This document shows, one piece after another, positions 1 through 10,348 of a DNA stretch of 64,000 bases (position 1 is the stretch's first letter; the number at the start of each line of letters is the position of its first letter). The position numbers were made by a program, and so were the translations under genes. This DNA comes from Liopterus haemorrhoidalis. Lineage: Eukaryota > Arthropoda > Insecta > Coleoptera > Dytiscidae. The notes under the pieces are model-generated. The model saw only the letters and a list, made by a program, of their open reading frames with translations, was not told the DNA's origin and made no database searches. The stretch covers positions 31,165,916 to 31,229,915 of the forward strand of contig OZ020612.1 of the NCBI GenBank assembly GCA_963971575.1, read 5' to 3'.

Positions 1-1044
1 CCAAAGAATCTTTGAACGGAAAAACATTATCATCAAAAAATACATTTCGTGCTATTTCAACCCTTTTTTCTTTGTGTTCCACAATCTATAGCCTTTGTGG
101 TCGTCGGAATAGCCTAGAAAAATACAAATTGTACTTTTACTATCTAATTTTTTTCTTTCCTTTTTATCAATAAGTGACCAGCTTAAAACCAAAACATTTA
201 AAATAAGAAATGTCTGGTTTACGTTTGTACCCTATAGTAGCCGGTACTGCATTTTCGATAGCCTTGGTTGGACATCTGTTTCGGATATGGACTGCGGTTG
301 ATAATGCTTCTCCCCAAAAGTCCTTATCCAAACCACTCTGATTGAGTAAGCATCTTGTCATTTCAACAAGGGTTCTGTTCATTCGTTCAGGGACACCATT
401 TTGTTCTGGCATTCCTCTGACTGAATATTCCCTTTTAATACCACATTTCTCTAAAAACTTGTTTAAATCATAATTATTATACTCACGACCATTATCGCTC
501 ATTAAACACTTAATTTTCTTATTAAGTTGTAGTTCATTTACTGCTTTGAAATTCAAGAAGCACTTGAAGACATCCTTCTTGTTCTCTAATAAATAAACTG
601 TAACAAAGCGACTATGATCTATGAACGAAACAAAATATAGCTTACCTCCCTTTGATGGCGAAAACGGACCGCACACGTCCGTATGGATCCTTTCTAAAAG
701 TTCTGTTGCGCGAGTAGAACTGGTTTTTGGCAGAGGACATTTCGTTTGTTTCTCCAGATGACAGTGAGTTTCATTTTGATTTGTAAGTGTGGTTTGTATA
801 CCATTTACTAAATATTTGTTACCTAAATTTAATAAGTCATTAAAATTCAAATGACCAAATATTTGATGCCATAGGATCAAATCGTCTTCAGCTGAAGTTG
901 ATTTTTGTGTTTTGCTGAAGTTTTGATCGAGATAATAAAGGTTATGTCTTTTAATTGCTTGCATTAATAATTATCCTTCTTTAGAAAACACAAATGCCTT
1001 AACATTTTTGAATAATGTCTTATAACCTTTATCATCAAGCTTTC
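1..1044 (-). pseudogene. Copia2 protease C-end and integrase
   Basis: The integrase of Ty1/copia elements inserts cDNA into the genome. The open stretch 964-167 carries the gag-pre-integrase motif (LWHQIFGHLN) and the rve core. Likely catalytic residues are the Asp of IHTDVCGP, the Asp of MSDNGREYNN and the Glu of GVPERMNRTLVE. About 25 residues of protease C-terminus (starting GKLDDKG) precede it, then an in-frame TAA before residue M of the ORF. Beyond 167, stops interrupt it, but copia-typical CIFLGYSDDHKGYRL follows to the window edge. RT and RNase H would lie outside the window. Homology is clear; the gene is not intact. Confidence 0.85.
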
Positions 1045-2600
1045 CTACATGTTAGAATGTTATATTTTATATTATCTTATTTTAATATACTTTATTATTA
1101 TTAAAGAACATAATTACACTTCAAAGAAATAAATTTTACAACATTATAATTATTTATTTTATTAATATCAGTAACTATGACTACTTAGTCACTGTAAAAA
1201 TAGATTCATAAACTCCATTTACCGTAACTATAAAATGACGTCACAGTTGAAAAACTCACCTTGTTGCCAATTCGTAATCTGTCAAAAAAAGTTAGGTTAT
1301 ATCGAACAACTTCTAAAAATATATTGAAAACCTATATTTCCTATGGAGGAAAGGAATTAATGTAAATTATGATGCACAGCAGTTCTTTCTAACCGATTTG
1401 TCGCGAAATTTATGGTTTATATTATATTAAGTGTGTAATGTAGTATTAAAAAAAAATATATAAATTTCAGTGTATAAGAATCATCAGAAATATTTGTTTT
1501 TAGAAATGTGTGGTGTTCTTTTAATACTTTTTATAAAATTTACTTTAATTTTTCGCTTGGTGTCACATTGACACAGCGGGTTCGGGAAACAAACACGGAG
1601 TGTTCCGAGACACACTGTTTAACTCCAGACCGCTCGAATAAACGCGTTAAACCTTTTCTAGAACGCTCCGAGCTTGCTTCATGAACTCACTAAATGATAT
1701 CGGAAAGCAAAGATAAAGAGTCAAATTTTTTATTATTCGAATAGAAATTTTTGAATTTCAGATGTTAGATACAATTTTGTTTCGAATAATGAATATTCAA
1801 ATATTATTTCCAGCCGAACAGTTTATTGCCACTAGCTGCAAGTGTAAAATGTAATGAGTACGCTAAAATTTCTTTTCCTTTGCATTTGAGGATAAACCGT
1901 TCTACGTAACAGACCTGTAGGTTAAAATTACAAAAAAAATAAAGAACGTAACAAATGTAAATAGAACATATTTTATTAATCATATATAATATTTGTTTAT
2001 TGACCAAGATACAAAATTAAATATTGCTTTTGTTCACTTACATTACAAATTATAAAACCTTTTAAAATATACAAACACAATATACAGATAAAAGTACGTT
2101 ATAGAAATATCACCCAACATGGAAAATACTTAAATATACAAACAGTTCAAAAAATAAATATATATAACGGCTACGTCGAATCAACGACAGCCCTTCGCTA
2201 CTAAAAGACAAATATTTCACAAACTTTGACGAGATGCCTATTCATGAGTAAACAGGCCAATTCTGGATACGTACATTTTGCCACAACTTACTTTTTAAAC
2301 TTTTTCAAAGTACTTTCCATCACGTTCAATACACTTCCTCATAAACTACATTCACAATAAACGTGAGATGACGTCACACTTGGTTTATTTATGTACCAAC
2401 GTTATGATATGTTTTAATCAACATCAATCCATAACTCAGTTAGTACATTTATTTATTTTATGTTGGTAATTTTATACAATGTTGTCGGTTTTAAATTGGA
2501 TAGTTCAATCGCTATTTTAACGTCAGGTTGACGTTTAGTGAGAAATTAAGTGAGGTTATATTTTATACTTTTTAAATATATTTGTAATTTAAAAGTAAAA

Positions 2601-4260
2601 ATGCCCAAAGCTCTTAGTAGCCGTGCTCAAAGGATGGTTTTGTCTCTTATTAATTATTTTGAAAGAGAGCGAGACAATGGTGGACCTTTAATGGATGTGA
2701 AATGTGTCAGAGATGTGAGTAAATATAAAATTTAGTTTATATCTATGGTCTTTTCACTTGAATATATTTCTACAAATAATTGTTAATTAACTTTTTAGAG
2801 TTGCAGCTGCTTTATACGTCAGTATTTCTAAAGTAAATAAAATAGCACAACAAACGTGAGGTGAAACTGTCAGTAGCCCGAAAAAGAAACAAACACGTAC
2901 TAAATCTGTTGTAGAATTAGACAATTTTACAACAGTTGGGATACGTAATGTAATTGATGAGATGTACCGTAATAGTAAGGACACAACATCTCTCCGTGAG
3001 GCCTCTTAATAAATTAATTTGATTTTAGGAGAGCATGTTACTGTCGACACTATTAATATGAAATTACAGGAAAGGGGACTGTATGATGGTGGAAAGACTT
3101 CCCTTTGGAAGATTTTAAGAAATATAGGTTTTAAATATAAAAAGGACGATCCAAGACGTGGTCTAATGGAACTTCCCCAAATCGTTCTGAAAAGAATAAA
3201 ATTTCTCTATCTATAATCTCTACAAATTTATATTTATTGATGAAACCTGGATTTTCAAAGATGGGACTGTACGTCGTTCTTGGCAAGATGAAGATCTGCG
3301 TAGTATGAAAACATCCAAAGTAGGTGGAGCAAGGTGTGTACAGATTTGGAATTTTTTAATAACTTATTCTACTAGTATAATATTTATCTAAATAGAGAAT
3401 GCATAAAAAAAAACTATATATACATATATATTTTTATTTATTTATTTTTATTTTCTTTTTTTTTTTCTTTTCTTTAATTATAGATATATCGATCTTCATG
3501 CGGGAGATGAAGGAGGGTTGGTGGAAGGAGCAGCATGAGTGTTTGCCTCCAAAACAAAGGATGGTGACTTTCATGGGGAGATGAACCACCATAATAGTTT
3601 TATTAATTGGTTCCAACACCAATTGATCGCAAATTTAGAGGAACCGTCCGTTATTGTTATGGATATGCATAGGGATAATGCCAGCCACCACAGTGTAACT
3701 GAGAACAAGTCACCAACTTCTTCAAGTAAAAAGGCCGATATTCAGCAGTGGCTGCGGGATAATAAAATACTAAATACTATTACTAAATTTAGTGAAAATG
3801 TAAGAAATTTTTCTATATTTAGTAGAAAATTTGTTTTTGTGTAATGTACTTTTGCTATATGTCACTTATTTTTTAAGGTACAAACCTCCGCCTATATATA
3901 TTGTTGAAAAAATGGCGGAGGAAACTGGGCACAAAGTTTTAAGACTCCCTCCATATCATTGTAATTTTAACGCAATTGAAAATATATGGAGTATGTGCAA
4001 GCGGTATTATGATGACAACGTTAGAAAGCAAGGCAGTCGATGCAGGCTTCATTGACAACGTGGCGAGAGGCGCTATCCTCAGTTACAAAAGAATGTGGCA
4101 AAACACCGTCCGCCATACTGAAGAAGAAATAAAAAAATGGTACGACAGGGAAGTCTTTTTCGATTCAGAAAATATTACCACATGCATTATAAATCCTGAT
4201 GAAGATTCAAGTGACGATTCTGATTGGTTCGGTGAAGAAGATCTTAATGATAATCAGTAA
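2601..4260 (+). pseudogene. X transposase (DDE, several introns)
   Basis: Starts at 2601 (MPKALSSRAQRMVL), directly after an A-rich leader. Likely introns: 2715-2798 (GTGAGT..TTTTAG), 3334-3483 (GTGTGT..TTATAG) and 3800-3877 (GTAAGA..TTTAAG). Another short gap near 2995-3028 is less certain. Catalytic residues: Asp in FIDETW (~3240), Asp in the VIVMD/DNASHH block (~3660-3680), Glu in NAIENIWS (~3978). After removal of the 3800-3877 intron, second Asp to Glu is about 74 residues, against 34 in Tc1/mariner. A 9-bp insertion near the second Asp and frameshifts near 3570 and 4040 make it unlikely to be functional. From memory it resembles the long-spacing group called Sailor (DD82E); that assignment is inference. 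Confidence 0.8.
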
Positions 4261-4361
4261 TTACCATCAAAGTCAAGAAACAAGATAAGGCTCCTTGTAG
4301 AGGCAGAAACCCCAACCGTGGTAAAACAATCAAGATCTGTGAAAAAGAAAATTATTGCCGC

Positions 4362-4511
4362 CATTTTAAGAGCGAGGATGAGTTTCTAGTAGCCTGGGAC
4401 CAAACTTGTGCAGAAGTACCAACTGAAAAGTGGGAAGACATTTTTAACACGTGGTTTATACGTATGAGGAAGTGTATTGAACGTGATGGAAAGTACTTTG
4501 AAAAAGTTTAA
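4362..4511 (+). pseudogene. Mariner-type transposase C-terminal fragment inside X
   Basis: A 49-codon open stretch ends in TAA downstream of the X transposase stop. It closes with WFIRMRKCIERDGKYFEKV, matching the end of mariner transposases such as the relic at 35865-35979 (WFERIKKCIYLKGGYFEKQ). An acidic segment (SEDEFLVAWDQT) precedes it. The same fragment is in Y, split there by X's insertion. The frame can be followed upstream to about 4262 without a stop, but that part is not mariner-like. It may be a captured 3' piece of a mariner element or a second small protein. No start codon is obvious. Confidence 0.6.
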
Positions 4512-5802
4512 AAAGTAAGTTGTGGCAAAATGTTCGTAGCCAGAATTGGCCTGTTCACTCATGAATAGGCATCTCGTCAAAGTTTGTGAAATATTTGTCT
4601 TTTAGTAGCGAAGGGCTGTCGTTGATTCGACGTAGCCGTTATATATATTTATTTTTTGAACTGTTTGTATATTTAAGTATTTTTCATGTTGGGTGATATT
4701 TCTATAACGTACTTTTATCTGTATATTGTGTTTGTATTTTTTAAAAGGTTTTATAATTTGTAATGTAAGTGAACAAAAGCAATATTTAATTTTGTATCTT
4801 GGTCAATAAACAAATATTATATATGATTAATAAAATATGTTCTATTTACATTTGTTACGTTCTTTATTTTTTTTGTAATTTTAACCTACAGGTCTGTTAC
4901 GTAGAACGGTTTATCCTCAAATGCAAAGGAAAAGAAATTTTAGCGTACTCATTACATTTTACACTTGCAGCTAGTGGCAATAAACTGTTCGGCTGGAAAT
5001 AATATTTGAATATTCATTATTCGAAACAAAATTGTATCTAACATCTGAAATTCAAAAATTTCTATTCGAATAATAAAAAATTTGACTCTTTATCTTTGCT
5101 TTCCGATATCATTTAGTGAGTTCATGAAGCAAGCTCGGAGCGTTCTAGAAAAGGTTTAACGCGTTTATTCGAGCGGTCTGGAGTTAAACAGTGTGTCTCG
5201 GAACACTCCGTGTTTGTTTCCCGAACCCGCTGTGTCAATGTGACACCAAGCGAAAAATTAAAGTAAATTTTATAAAAAGTATTAAAAGAACACCACACAT
5301 TTCTAAAAACAAATATTTCTGATGATTCTTATACACTGAAATTTATATATATTTTTTTTTAATACTACATTACACACTTAATATAATATAAACCATAAAT
5401 TTCGCGACAAATCGGTTAGAAAGAACTGCTGTGCATCATAATTTACATTAATTCCTTTCCTCCATAGGAAATATAGGTTTTCAATATATTTTTAGAAGTT
5501 GTTCGATATAACCTAACTTTTTTTGACAGATTACGAATTGGAAACAAGGTGAGTTTTTCAACTGTGACGTCATTTCATAGTTACGGTAAATGGAGTTTAC
5601 GTATAAACCACGTGTTAAAAATATCTTCCCACTTTTCAGTTGGTACTTCTGCACAGGTTTGGTCCCAGGCTACTAGAAACTCCTCCTCGCTCTTAAAATG
5701 GCGGCAATAATTTTCTTTTTCACAGATCTTGATTGTTGTTACCACGATTGGGGTTTCTGCCTCTACAAGGAGCCTTATCTTGTTTCTTGACTTTGATGGT
5801 AA

Positions 5803-7460
5803 TTACTGATTATCATTAAGATCTTCTTCACCGAACCAATCAGAATCGTCACTTGAATCTTCATCAGGATTTATAATGCATGTGGTAATATTTTCTGAAT
5901 CGAAAAAGACTTCCCTGTCGTACCATTTTTTTATTTCTTCTTCAGTATGGCGGACGGTGTTTTGCCACTTTTCTATTGTAACTGAGGATAGCGCCTCTCG
6001 CCACGTTGTCAAAGAAGCCTGCATCGAACTGCCTTGCTTTCCTACGTTGTCATCATAATACTGCTTGCACATACTCCATATATTTTCAATTGCGTTAAAA
6101 TTGCAATGATATGGACGGAGTCTTAAAACTTTGTGCCCATTTTCCTCCGCCATTTTGTCAACAATATATATAGGCGGAGGTTTGTACCTTAAAAAATAAG
6201 TGACATATAGCAAAAGTACATTACACAAAAACAAATTTTCTACTAAATATAGAAAAATTTCTTACATTTTCACTAAATTTAGTAATAGTATTTAGTATTT
6301 TATTATCCCGCAGCCACTGCTGAATATCGGCCTTTTTACTTGAAGAAGTTGGTGACTTGTTCTCAGTTACACTGTGGTAGCTGGCATTATCCATAACAAT
6401 AACGGACGGTTCCTCTAAATTTGCGATCAATTGGTGTTGGAACCAATTAATAAAACTATTATGGTTCATCTCCCCATGGAAGTCACCATCCTTTGTTTTG
6501 GAGACAAACACTCATGCTGCTCCTTCCGCAAACCCTCCTTCACCTCCCGCATGAAGAACGATATATCTATAATTAAAGAAAAGAAAAAAAAATAATAATA
6601 AAAATAAATAAATAAAAATATATATGTATATATAGTTTTTTTTTATGCATTCTCTATTTAGATAAATATTATACTAGTAGAATAAGTTATTAAAAAATTC
6701 CAAATCTGTACACACCTTGCTCCACCTACTTTGGATGTTTTCATACTACGCAGATCTTCATCTTGCCAAGAACGACGTACAGTCCCATCTTTGAAAATCC
6801 AGGTTTCATCAATAAATATAAATTTGTAGAGTCCTTCTTGTTTTAACTTCACATATTCCTTAAGAAATTTTATTCTTTTCAGAACGATTTGGGGAAGTTC
6901 CATTAGACCACGTCTTGGATCGTCCTTTTTATATTTAAAACCTATATTTCTTAAAATCTTCCAAAGGGAAGTCTTTGGAGGTATTTTCAAGGGAGGTATT
7001 TTATATTAATAGTGTCGACAGTAACATGCTCTCCTAAAATCAAATTAATTTATTAAGAGGCCTCACGTAGAGATGTTGTGTCCTTACTATTACGGTACAT
7101 CTCATAAATTACATTACGTATCCCAACTGTTGTAAAATTGTCTAATTCTACAACATATTTAGTATGTGTTCGTTTCTTTTTCGGGCTACGGACAGTTTCA
7201 CCTCACGTTTGTTGTGCTATTTTATTTACTTTAGAAATACTGACATCTAAAGCAGCTGCAACTCTAAAAATTAATTAACAATTATTTGTAAAAATATATT
7301 CAAGTGAAAAGACCATAGATATAAACTAAATTTTATATTTACTCACATCTCTGACACATTTCACATCCATTAAAGGTCCACCATTGTCTCGCTCTCTTTC
7401 AAAATAATTAATAAGAGACAAAACCATCCTTTGAGCACAGCTACTAAGAGCTTTGTGCAT
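5803..7460 (-). pseudogene. Y transposase (DDE, several introns)
   Basis: IS630-type cut-and-paste transposase. I chose the start codon at 7460 (MHKALSS) because it matches the start in X. Segments run: helix-turn-helix region, KTSLWKILRNIGFKYKK near 6975, first catalytic Asp in FIDETWIFKDG near 6810, second in VIVMDNASYHS near 6395, and the Glu in NAIENIWS near 6085. The coding parts are separated by the same intron-like gaps as in X. A stop in exon 2 and substitutions such as RLRPYHC suggest decay. Y keeps the clean MDNASYH motif, whereas X has a small insertion there. Confidence 0.8.
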
Positions 7461-7746
7461 TTTTACTTTTAAATTACAAATAAATTTAAAAAGAATAAAA
7501 TATAACCTCACTTAATTTGTACCTAAACGTCAACCTGACCTCAAAATAACGATTGTATAATACAATTTAAAACCGTCAACACTGTATAAAATTACCAACA
7601 TGAAATAAATAAATGTACTAACTGAGTTATGGATTGATGTTGATTAAAACATATCATAACGTTGGTACATAAATAAACCAAGTGTGACGTCATCTCACGT
7701 TTATTGTGAATGTAGTTTAATTATACCAATTATTTATATTTTAACA

Positions 7747-8366
7747 CACTCCCTTAATTATGAATCTATTTTTATTCTAAAATTTTGGTTCTGTTTTTAT
7801 TAAATTTTATGGCATTCAAAGGTTTTGTCAATATATCTGGTGTCTGCTCGCTCGTTGGACAATAGCAGATATCAATTAAGCCTTCATTATAGCCTTCTGG
7901 TACTTTCATGCATGTATCTCCCTCTAAATTATCATATAAAAATACTGTTTTTACATCAAATTTTACTATATGATCATTTCTTTTTACTGCTGTTGCTAAA
8001 TAATTTTTTAAGAACTGTTATTAATTACAGGGCTAAATGTTTCTTCATAATTTTGACCATATTCTTGCTGACATTCTCTTACAACTAGTCTTGCCTTATA
8101 TCTGCCAACTTCTTTTACTTTGAAACCCCATTTGCTTTTTAATATATTTTTGTTCTTTGCTTCTTCTTCGTCAATAAATTTCCAAGTGCCATTTTCTTTC
8201 AAAGACCCTTTTTCTTCTAAATTTCGAAGTGCAATTTTCTTTCTAAGAGTCTTTTTCTTCTTTTATTGCTTTCATCCAGTTTTCTTTATCTGGTCCATTT
8301 ACAACCTCTTTGTATGTTAGAAAATCATACTCTTCGAATCTTTTTGGAGTTTCAGTATTTCTTTTG
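7747..8366 (-). pseudogene. Copia1 RT N-terminus joined to RNase H tail
   Basis: Reading leftwards, a copia pre-RT segment (EEYDFLTYKEVVNGPDKENW) is followed by RT start ENGTWKFIDEEEAKNK and KSKWGFKVKE (8202-8008 open). Then FDVKTVFLYDNLEGDT and VPEGYNEG appear near 7900-7960. The sequence jumps at once to the RNase H C-terminal motif PTSEQTPDILTKPL (~7835). The RT catalytic YVDD block and most of RNase H are therefore deleted. The polypurine tract AAGGGAGTG abuts the 3' LTR at 7747. Confidence 0.8.
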
Positions 8367-8490
8367 GGTCTCCGATTTTCAATTTCTTCTATATCTGGTC
8401 TCCAATTTTCAATTTCTTCTATATTTGGTCTCCGATTTTCAATTTATTCTATATCTGGTCTACGATTTTCAATTTCTTCTATATCTTTTT
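8367..8490 (-). repeat. 30-bp minisatellite in copia coding region
   Basis: Four tandem copies of about 30 bp (GGTCTCCGATTTTCAATTTC and continuation) encode a repeated DIEEIENRRP decapeptide on the minus strand, in the linker between integrase and RT. The repeat length is a multiple of three, so the frame survives. Confidence 0.85.
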
Positions 8491-8639
8491 CATTATCTGC
8501 TTGTTTGTTAACAGTCTCTTCCATTTCTGAGTCTTCTATATCTTCTATATTTTCTCTTTCTTCATTGTATTCTCTTTCAAAATCTTTTCTGTTTTCACTT
8601 CCTTCATTGGTTTTATTTTCAACAGTTTCATCATTATTA

Positions 8640-8990
8640 CGAGTTTCTATATTTTTACCTTCTTCTCTTTCATTATTACTTTCATGTTTTACTTTTTATA
8701 TATTTTTACCTTCTTCTTTTTCATTATTACTTTCTTGTTTTACTTTTACTTTTTCTATATCTTTACCTTCTTCTTTTTCGTTATTACGTTCTTGTTTTAC
8801 TTTCACTTTTTCTATATTTTTACCTTTTTCTATTTCGTTATTACGTTCTTGTTTTACTTTCACTTTTTCTATATTTTTACTTTCTTCTTTTTCGTTACTA
8901 CGTTCTTTTTTTACTTTTACTTTTTCTATATTTTTACCTTCTTTTTTTTCATTACTACGTTCTTGTTTTACTGTTACATTTCTTTTAATT
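8640..8990 (-). repeat. ~57-bp minisatellite encoding KVKQER-type repeats
   Basis: About six copies of a 54-57-bp unit encode the charged peptide NIEKVKVKQERNNEKEEGK in the minus frame, within the open stretch 9199-8696. The array occupies the place where copia integrase should be, between protease and the RT linker. Unit lengths are mostly multiples of three. Confidence 0.85.
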
Positions 8991-10111
8991 AACTTCACTT
9001 CGCCATCATTTTCAGATATTGCATTAACGCTCGATAAATTTTTACTTAAATTTGGAACACACAAAACATTGTTTAAAATACAATTTTTGTCTTCAATTTT
9101 ACCAACACCAGTTGCTATCATAGTTTCTTCTTTCTTTGCAATTGAAATTTCTATGTTTTCATTTTTCATATTTTCAATCAGCTTTTTGTTATTTGACATG
9201 TGTGCTGAATAACCAGAATCTACTATAAAATTAACTGCTCTATTCTCATAATTAGGTTTTGCATAGCATGATACTGGACCATTATAATTTTTTGTATAAA
9301 AAGAAATTTTTTCGTTATCTTTCTTTTAACGAAAGAAACGATTTTTTTCGTCATGATTTGTTTTTTTACATATCTTACATCGGTTTTTATTTTCTTTGGG
9401 ACATTCATTCGCTAAATGATCTAAACTATTACATTTGAAACATCTTTTTACATTGTTGGCTTCTGTTTTTGTGCAAAATCTTGAGATGTGGCCAAAAGAT
9501 TTACAATTAAAACATTTTCTTTCTACCGATTTAAATGCTATTATATTTTCATCAACTTTATTCTTAAGTCTGCTCTCGTCATTTATTAGTCAAGCTGTTA
9601 GATTCGTCAAAGTTTTTAAACCTTTTTCTGTGGATTCCCAGGCACTAATAAAATATTTATATTTATCTGGAAGAGTTGATAAAATTTTGGAAATTAGCAT
9701 ATCGTCACTAATTTCATTATTCACTGCTTTCAATCTGTATACTAAATTTTCAAGTTTACTTATATGCAAGGCAATATCACTTCGTTTTTCATAATTGAAA
9801 TTAAAAAATTCTTGTAATAAATTACATTTACTGTCTTCAGTATCTCTCTCATATATAGTACACAATTTTTTAAACATTTCTTTGGCTGAAGTGCAGCTTA
9901 ATATATGCATAAGAGGTCTTTTATCAATCGTTGTTATTATTAGTTTTTGTGCTTTTGCATCCTTTTTCATAAATTCAATTTGGGATTTTTCGTCATATTT
10001 TTCTGTATCATTCACTACATCATATAAACCTTGCGCTTTAAAAAATATAGTTATTTGAAATTTGTCTAATAATTTTTCAATTTGTGTGAATTCTTCTTGA
10101 GTTTTTGACAT
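8991..10111 (-). pseudogene. Copia1 gag, zinc knuckles and protease
   Basis: Gag (UBN2 type) starts at 10111 (MSKTQEEFTQIEKLL) and is open to 9590, including the family motif KEMFKKLCTIYERDTEDSK. Shifted frames then give a CCHC knuckle (CFKCNSLDHLANECP, ~9455) and a second cysteine-rich motif (CKICKKTNHDEK, ~9370). The aspartic protease active site is in VDSGYSAHMSNN (~9200). NNVLCVPNLSKNLSSVNAIS follows near 9060, the usual copia protease C-half. Frameshifts between 9590 and 9250 separate gag from protease. Confidence 0.85.
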
Positions 10112-10164
10112 TTTGAATTAATTAATTTCTTAATTTTTTTATTTTATTTTTCTACTTTTGTCCC

Positions 10165-10182
10165 TTCTTTGGGCCCATAACC
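10165..10182 (-). other. Copia primer-binding site (half-tRNA-Met type)
   Basis: Immediately inside the 5' LTR the minus strand reads GGTTATGGGCCCAAAG. Drosophila copia uses GGTTATGGGCCCAG, complementary to an internal fragment of initiator tRNA-Met; the match is from memory but close. It fixes element orientation and the LTR end at 10183. Confidence 0.8.
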
Positions 10183-10348
10183 TGTTATATTTTATATTAT
10201 ATTATTTTAATATACTTTATTATTATTAAAGAACATAATTACACTTCAAAGAAATATATTTTACAATATTATTATTATTTATTTTATTAATATCAGTAAC
10301 TATGACTACTTAGTCACTGTCAAAATAGATTCATAATTATACCATTTA

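Larger units (their letters stand above)
2344..5597 (+). mobile_element. Element X, near-identical copy of Y inserted in Y
   Basis: 3254-bp element flanked by TA (2342-2343 and 5598-5599). Removing it joins CACTTCCTCA-TA-CGTATAAACC, which equals the reverse complement of X's own sequence near 4450. That proves the target was another copy of the same element. X is inverted relative to Y, so the window holds long inverted copies: 1211-2341 pairs with 4455-5597, and 2344-4455 pairs with 5600-7717. Transposase and the mariner-like tail lie on the plus strand. Confidence 0.92.
1211..7717 (-). mobile_element. Element Y, IS630/Tc1-mariner class with long D-E spacing
   Basis: DNA transposon of about 3.25 kb, excluding X inserted inside it. 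TIRs are imperfect over ~35 bp, beginning AACTCCATTTACCG at the left and AACTACATTCACAATAA at the right (read inward), each followed within 35 bp by GACGTCAC. A TA target duplication flanks it. It lies in the Copia1 3' LTR. Its transposase is on the minus strand (7460-5803). X is inserted at CCTCA-TA-CGTATAAAC within Y's 3' part, which places Y's insertion before X's. Confidence 0.9.
1050..7746 (-). repeat. Copia1 3' LTR, split by element Y
   Basis: The LTR sequence is 1050-1210 plus 7720-7746, about 188 bp. It matches 10183-10348 plus 14560-14573. Element Y sits between the halves with a TA duplication (1209-1210 and 7718-7719). The uninterrupted equivalent at 10330-10344 reads TTCATAATTATACC, exactly the expected empty site. 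The only clear length difference from the 5' LTR is 8 bp (TGTTAGAA) at the inner end. Confidence 0.88.

Noticed and set aside
4799..5002. 67-codon ORF, identical in translation to 1804-2007
   Set aside because: X and Y are near-identical copies, so identity is expected; the peptide has no domain, Z lacks it, and it lies in the 3' non-coding part.
1804..5002. Assembly misjoin as the cause of the inverted copies
   Set aside because: TA duplications and exact empty sites for X and Y, and sequence differences between the copies, favour real insertion.
8310..9212. 300-codon plus-strand ORF rich in Ser/Phe/Leu
   Set aside because: It is the antisense of the copia repeats; minus-strand copia homology explains the region.
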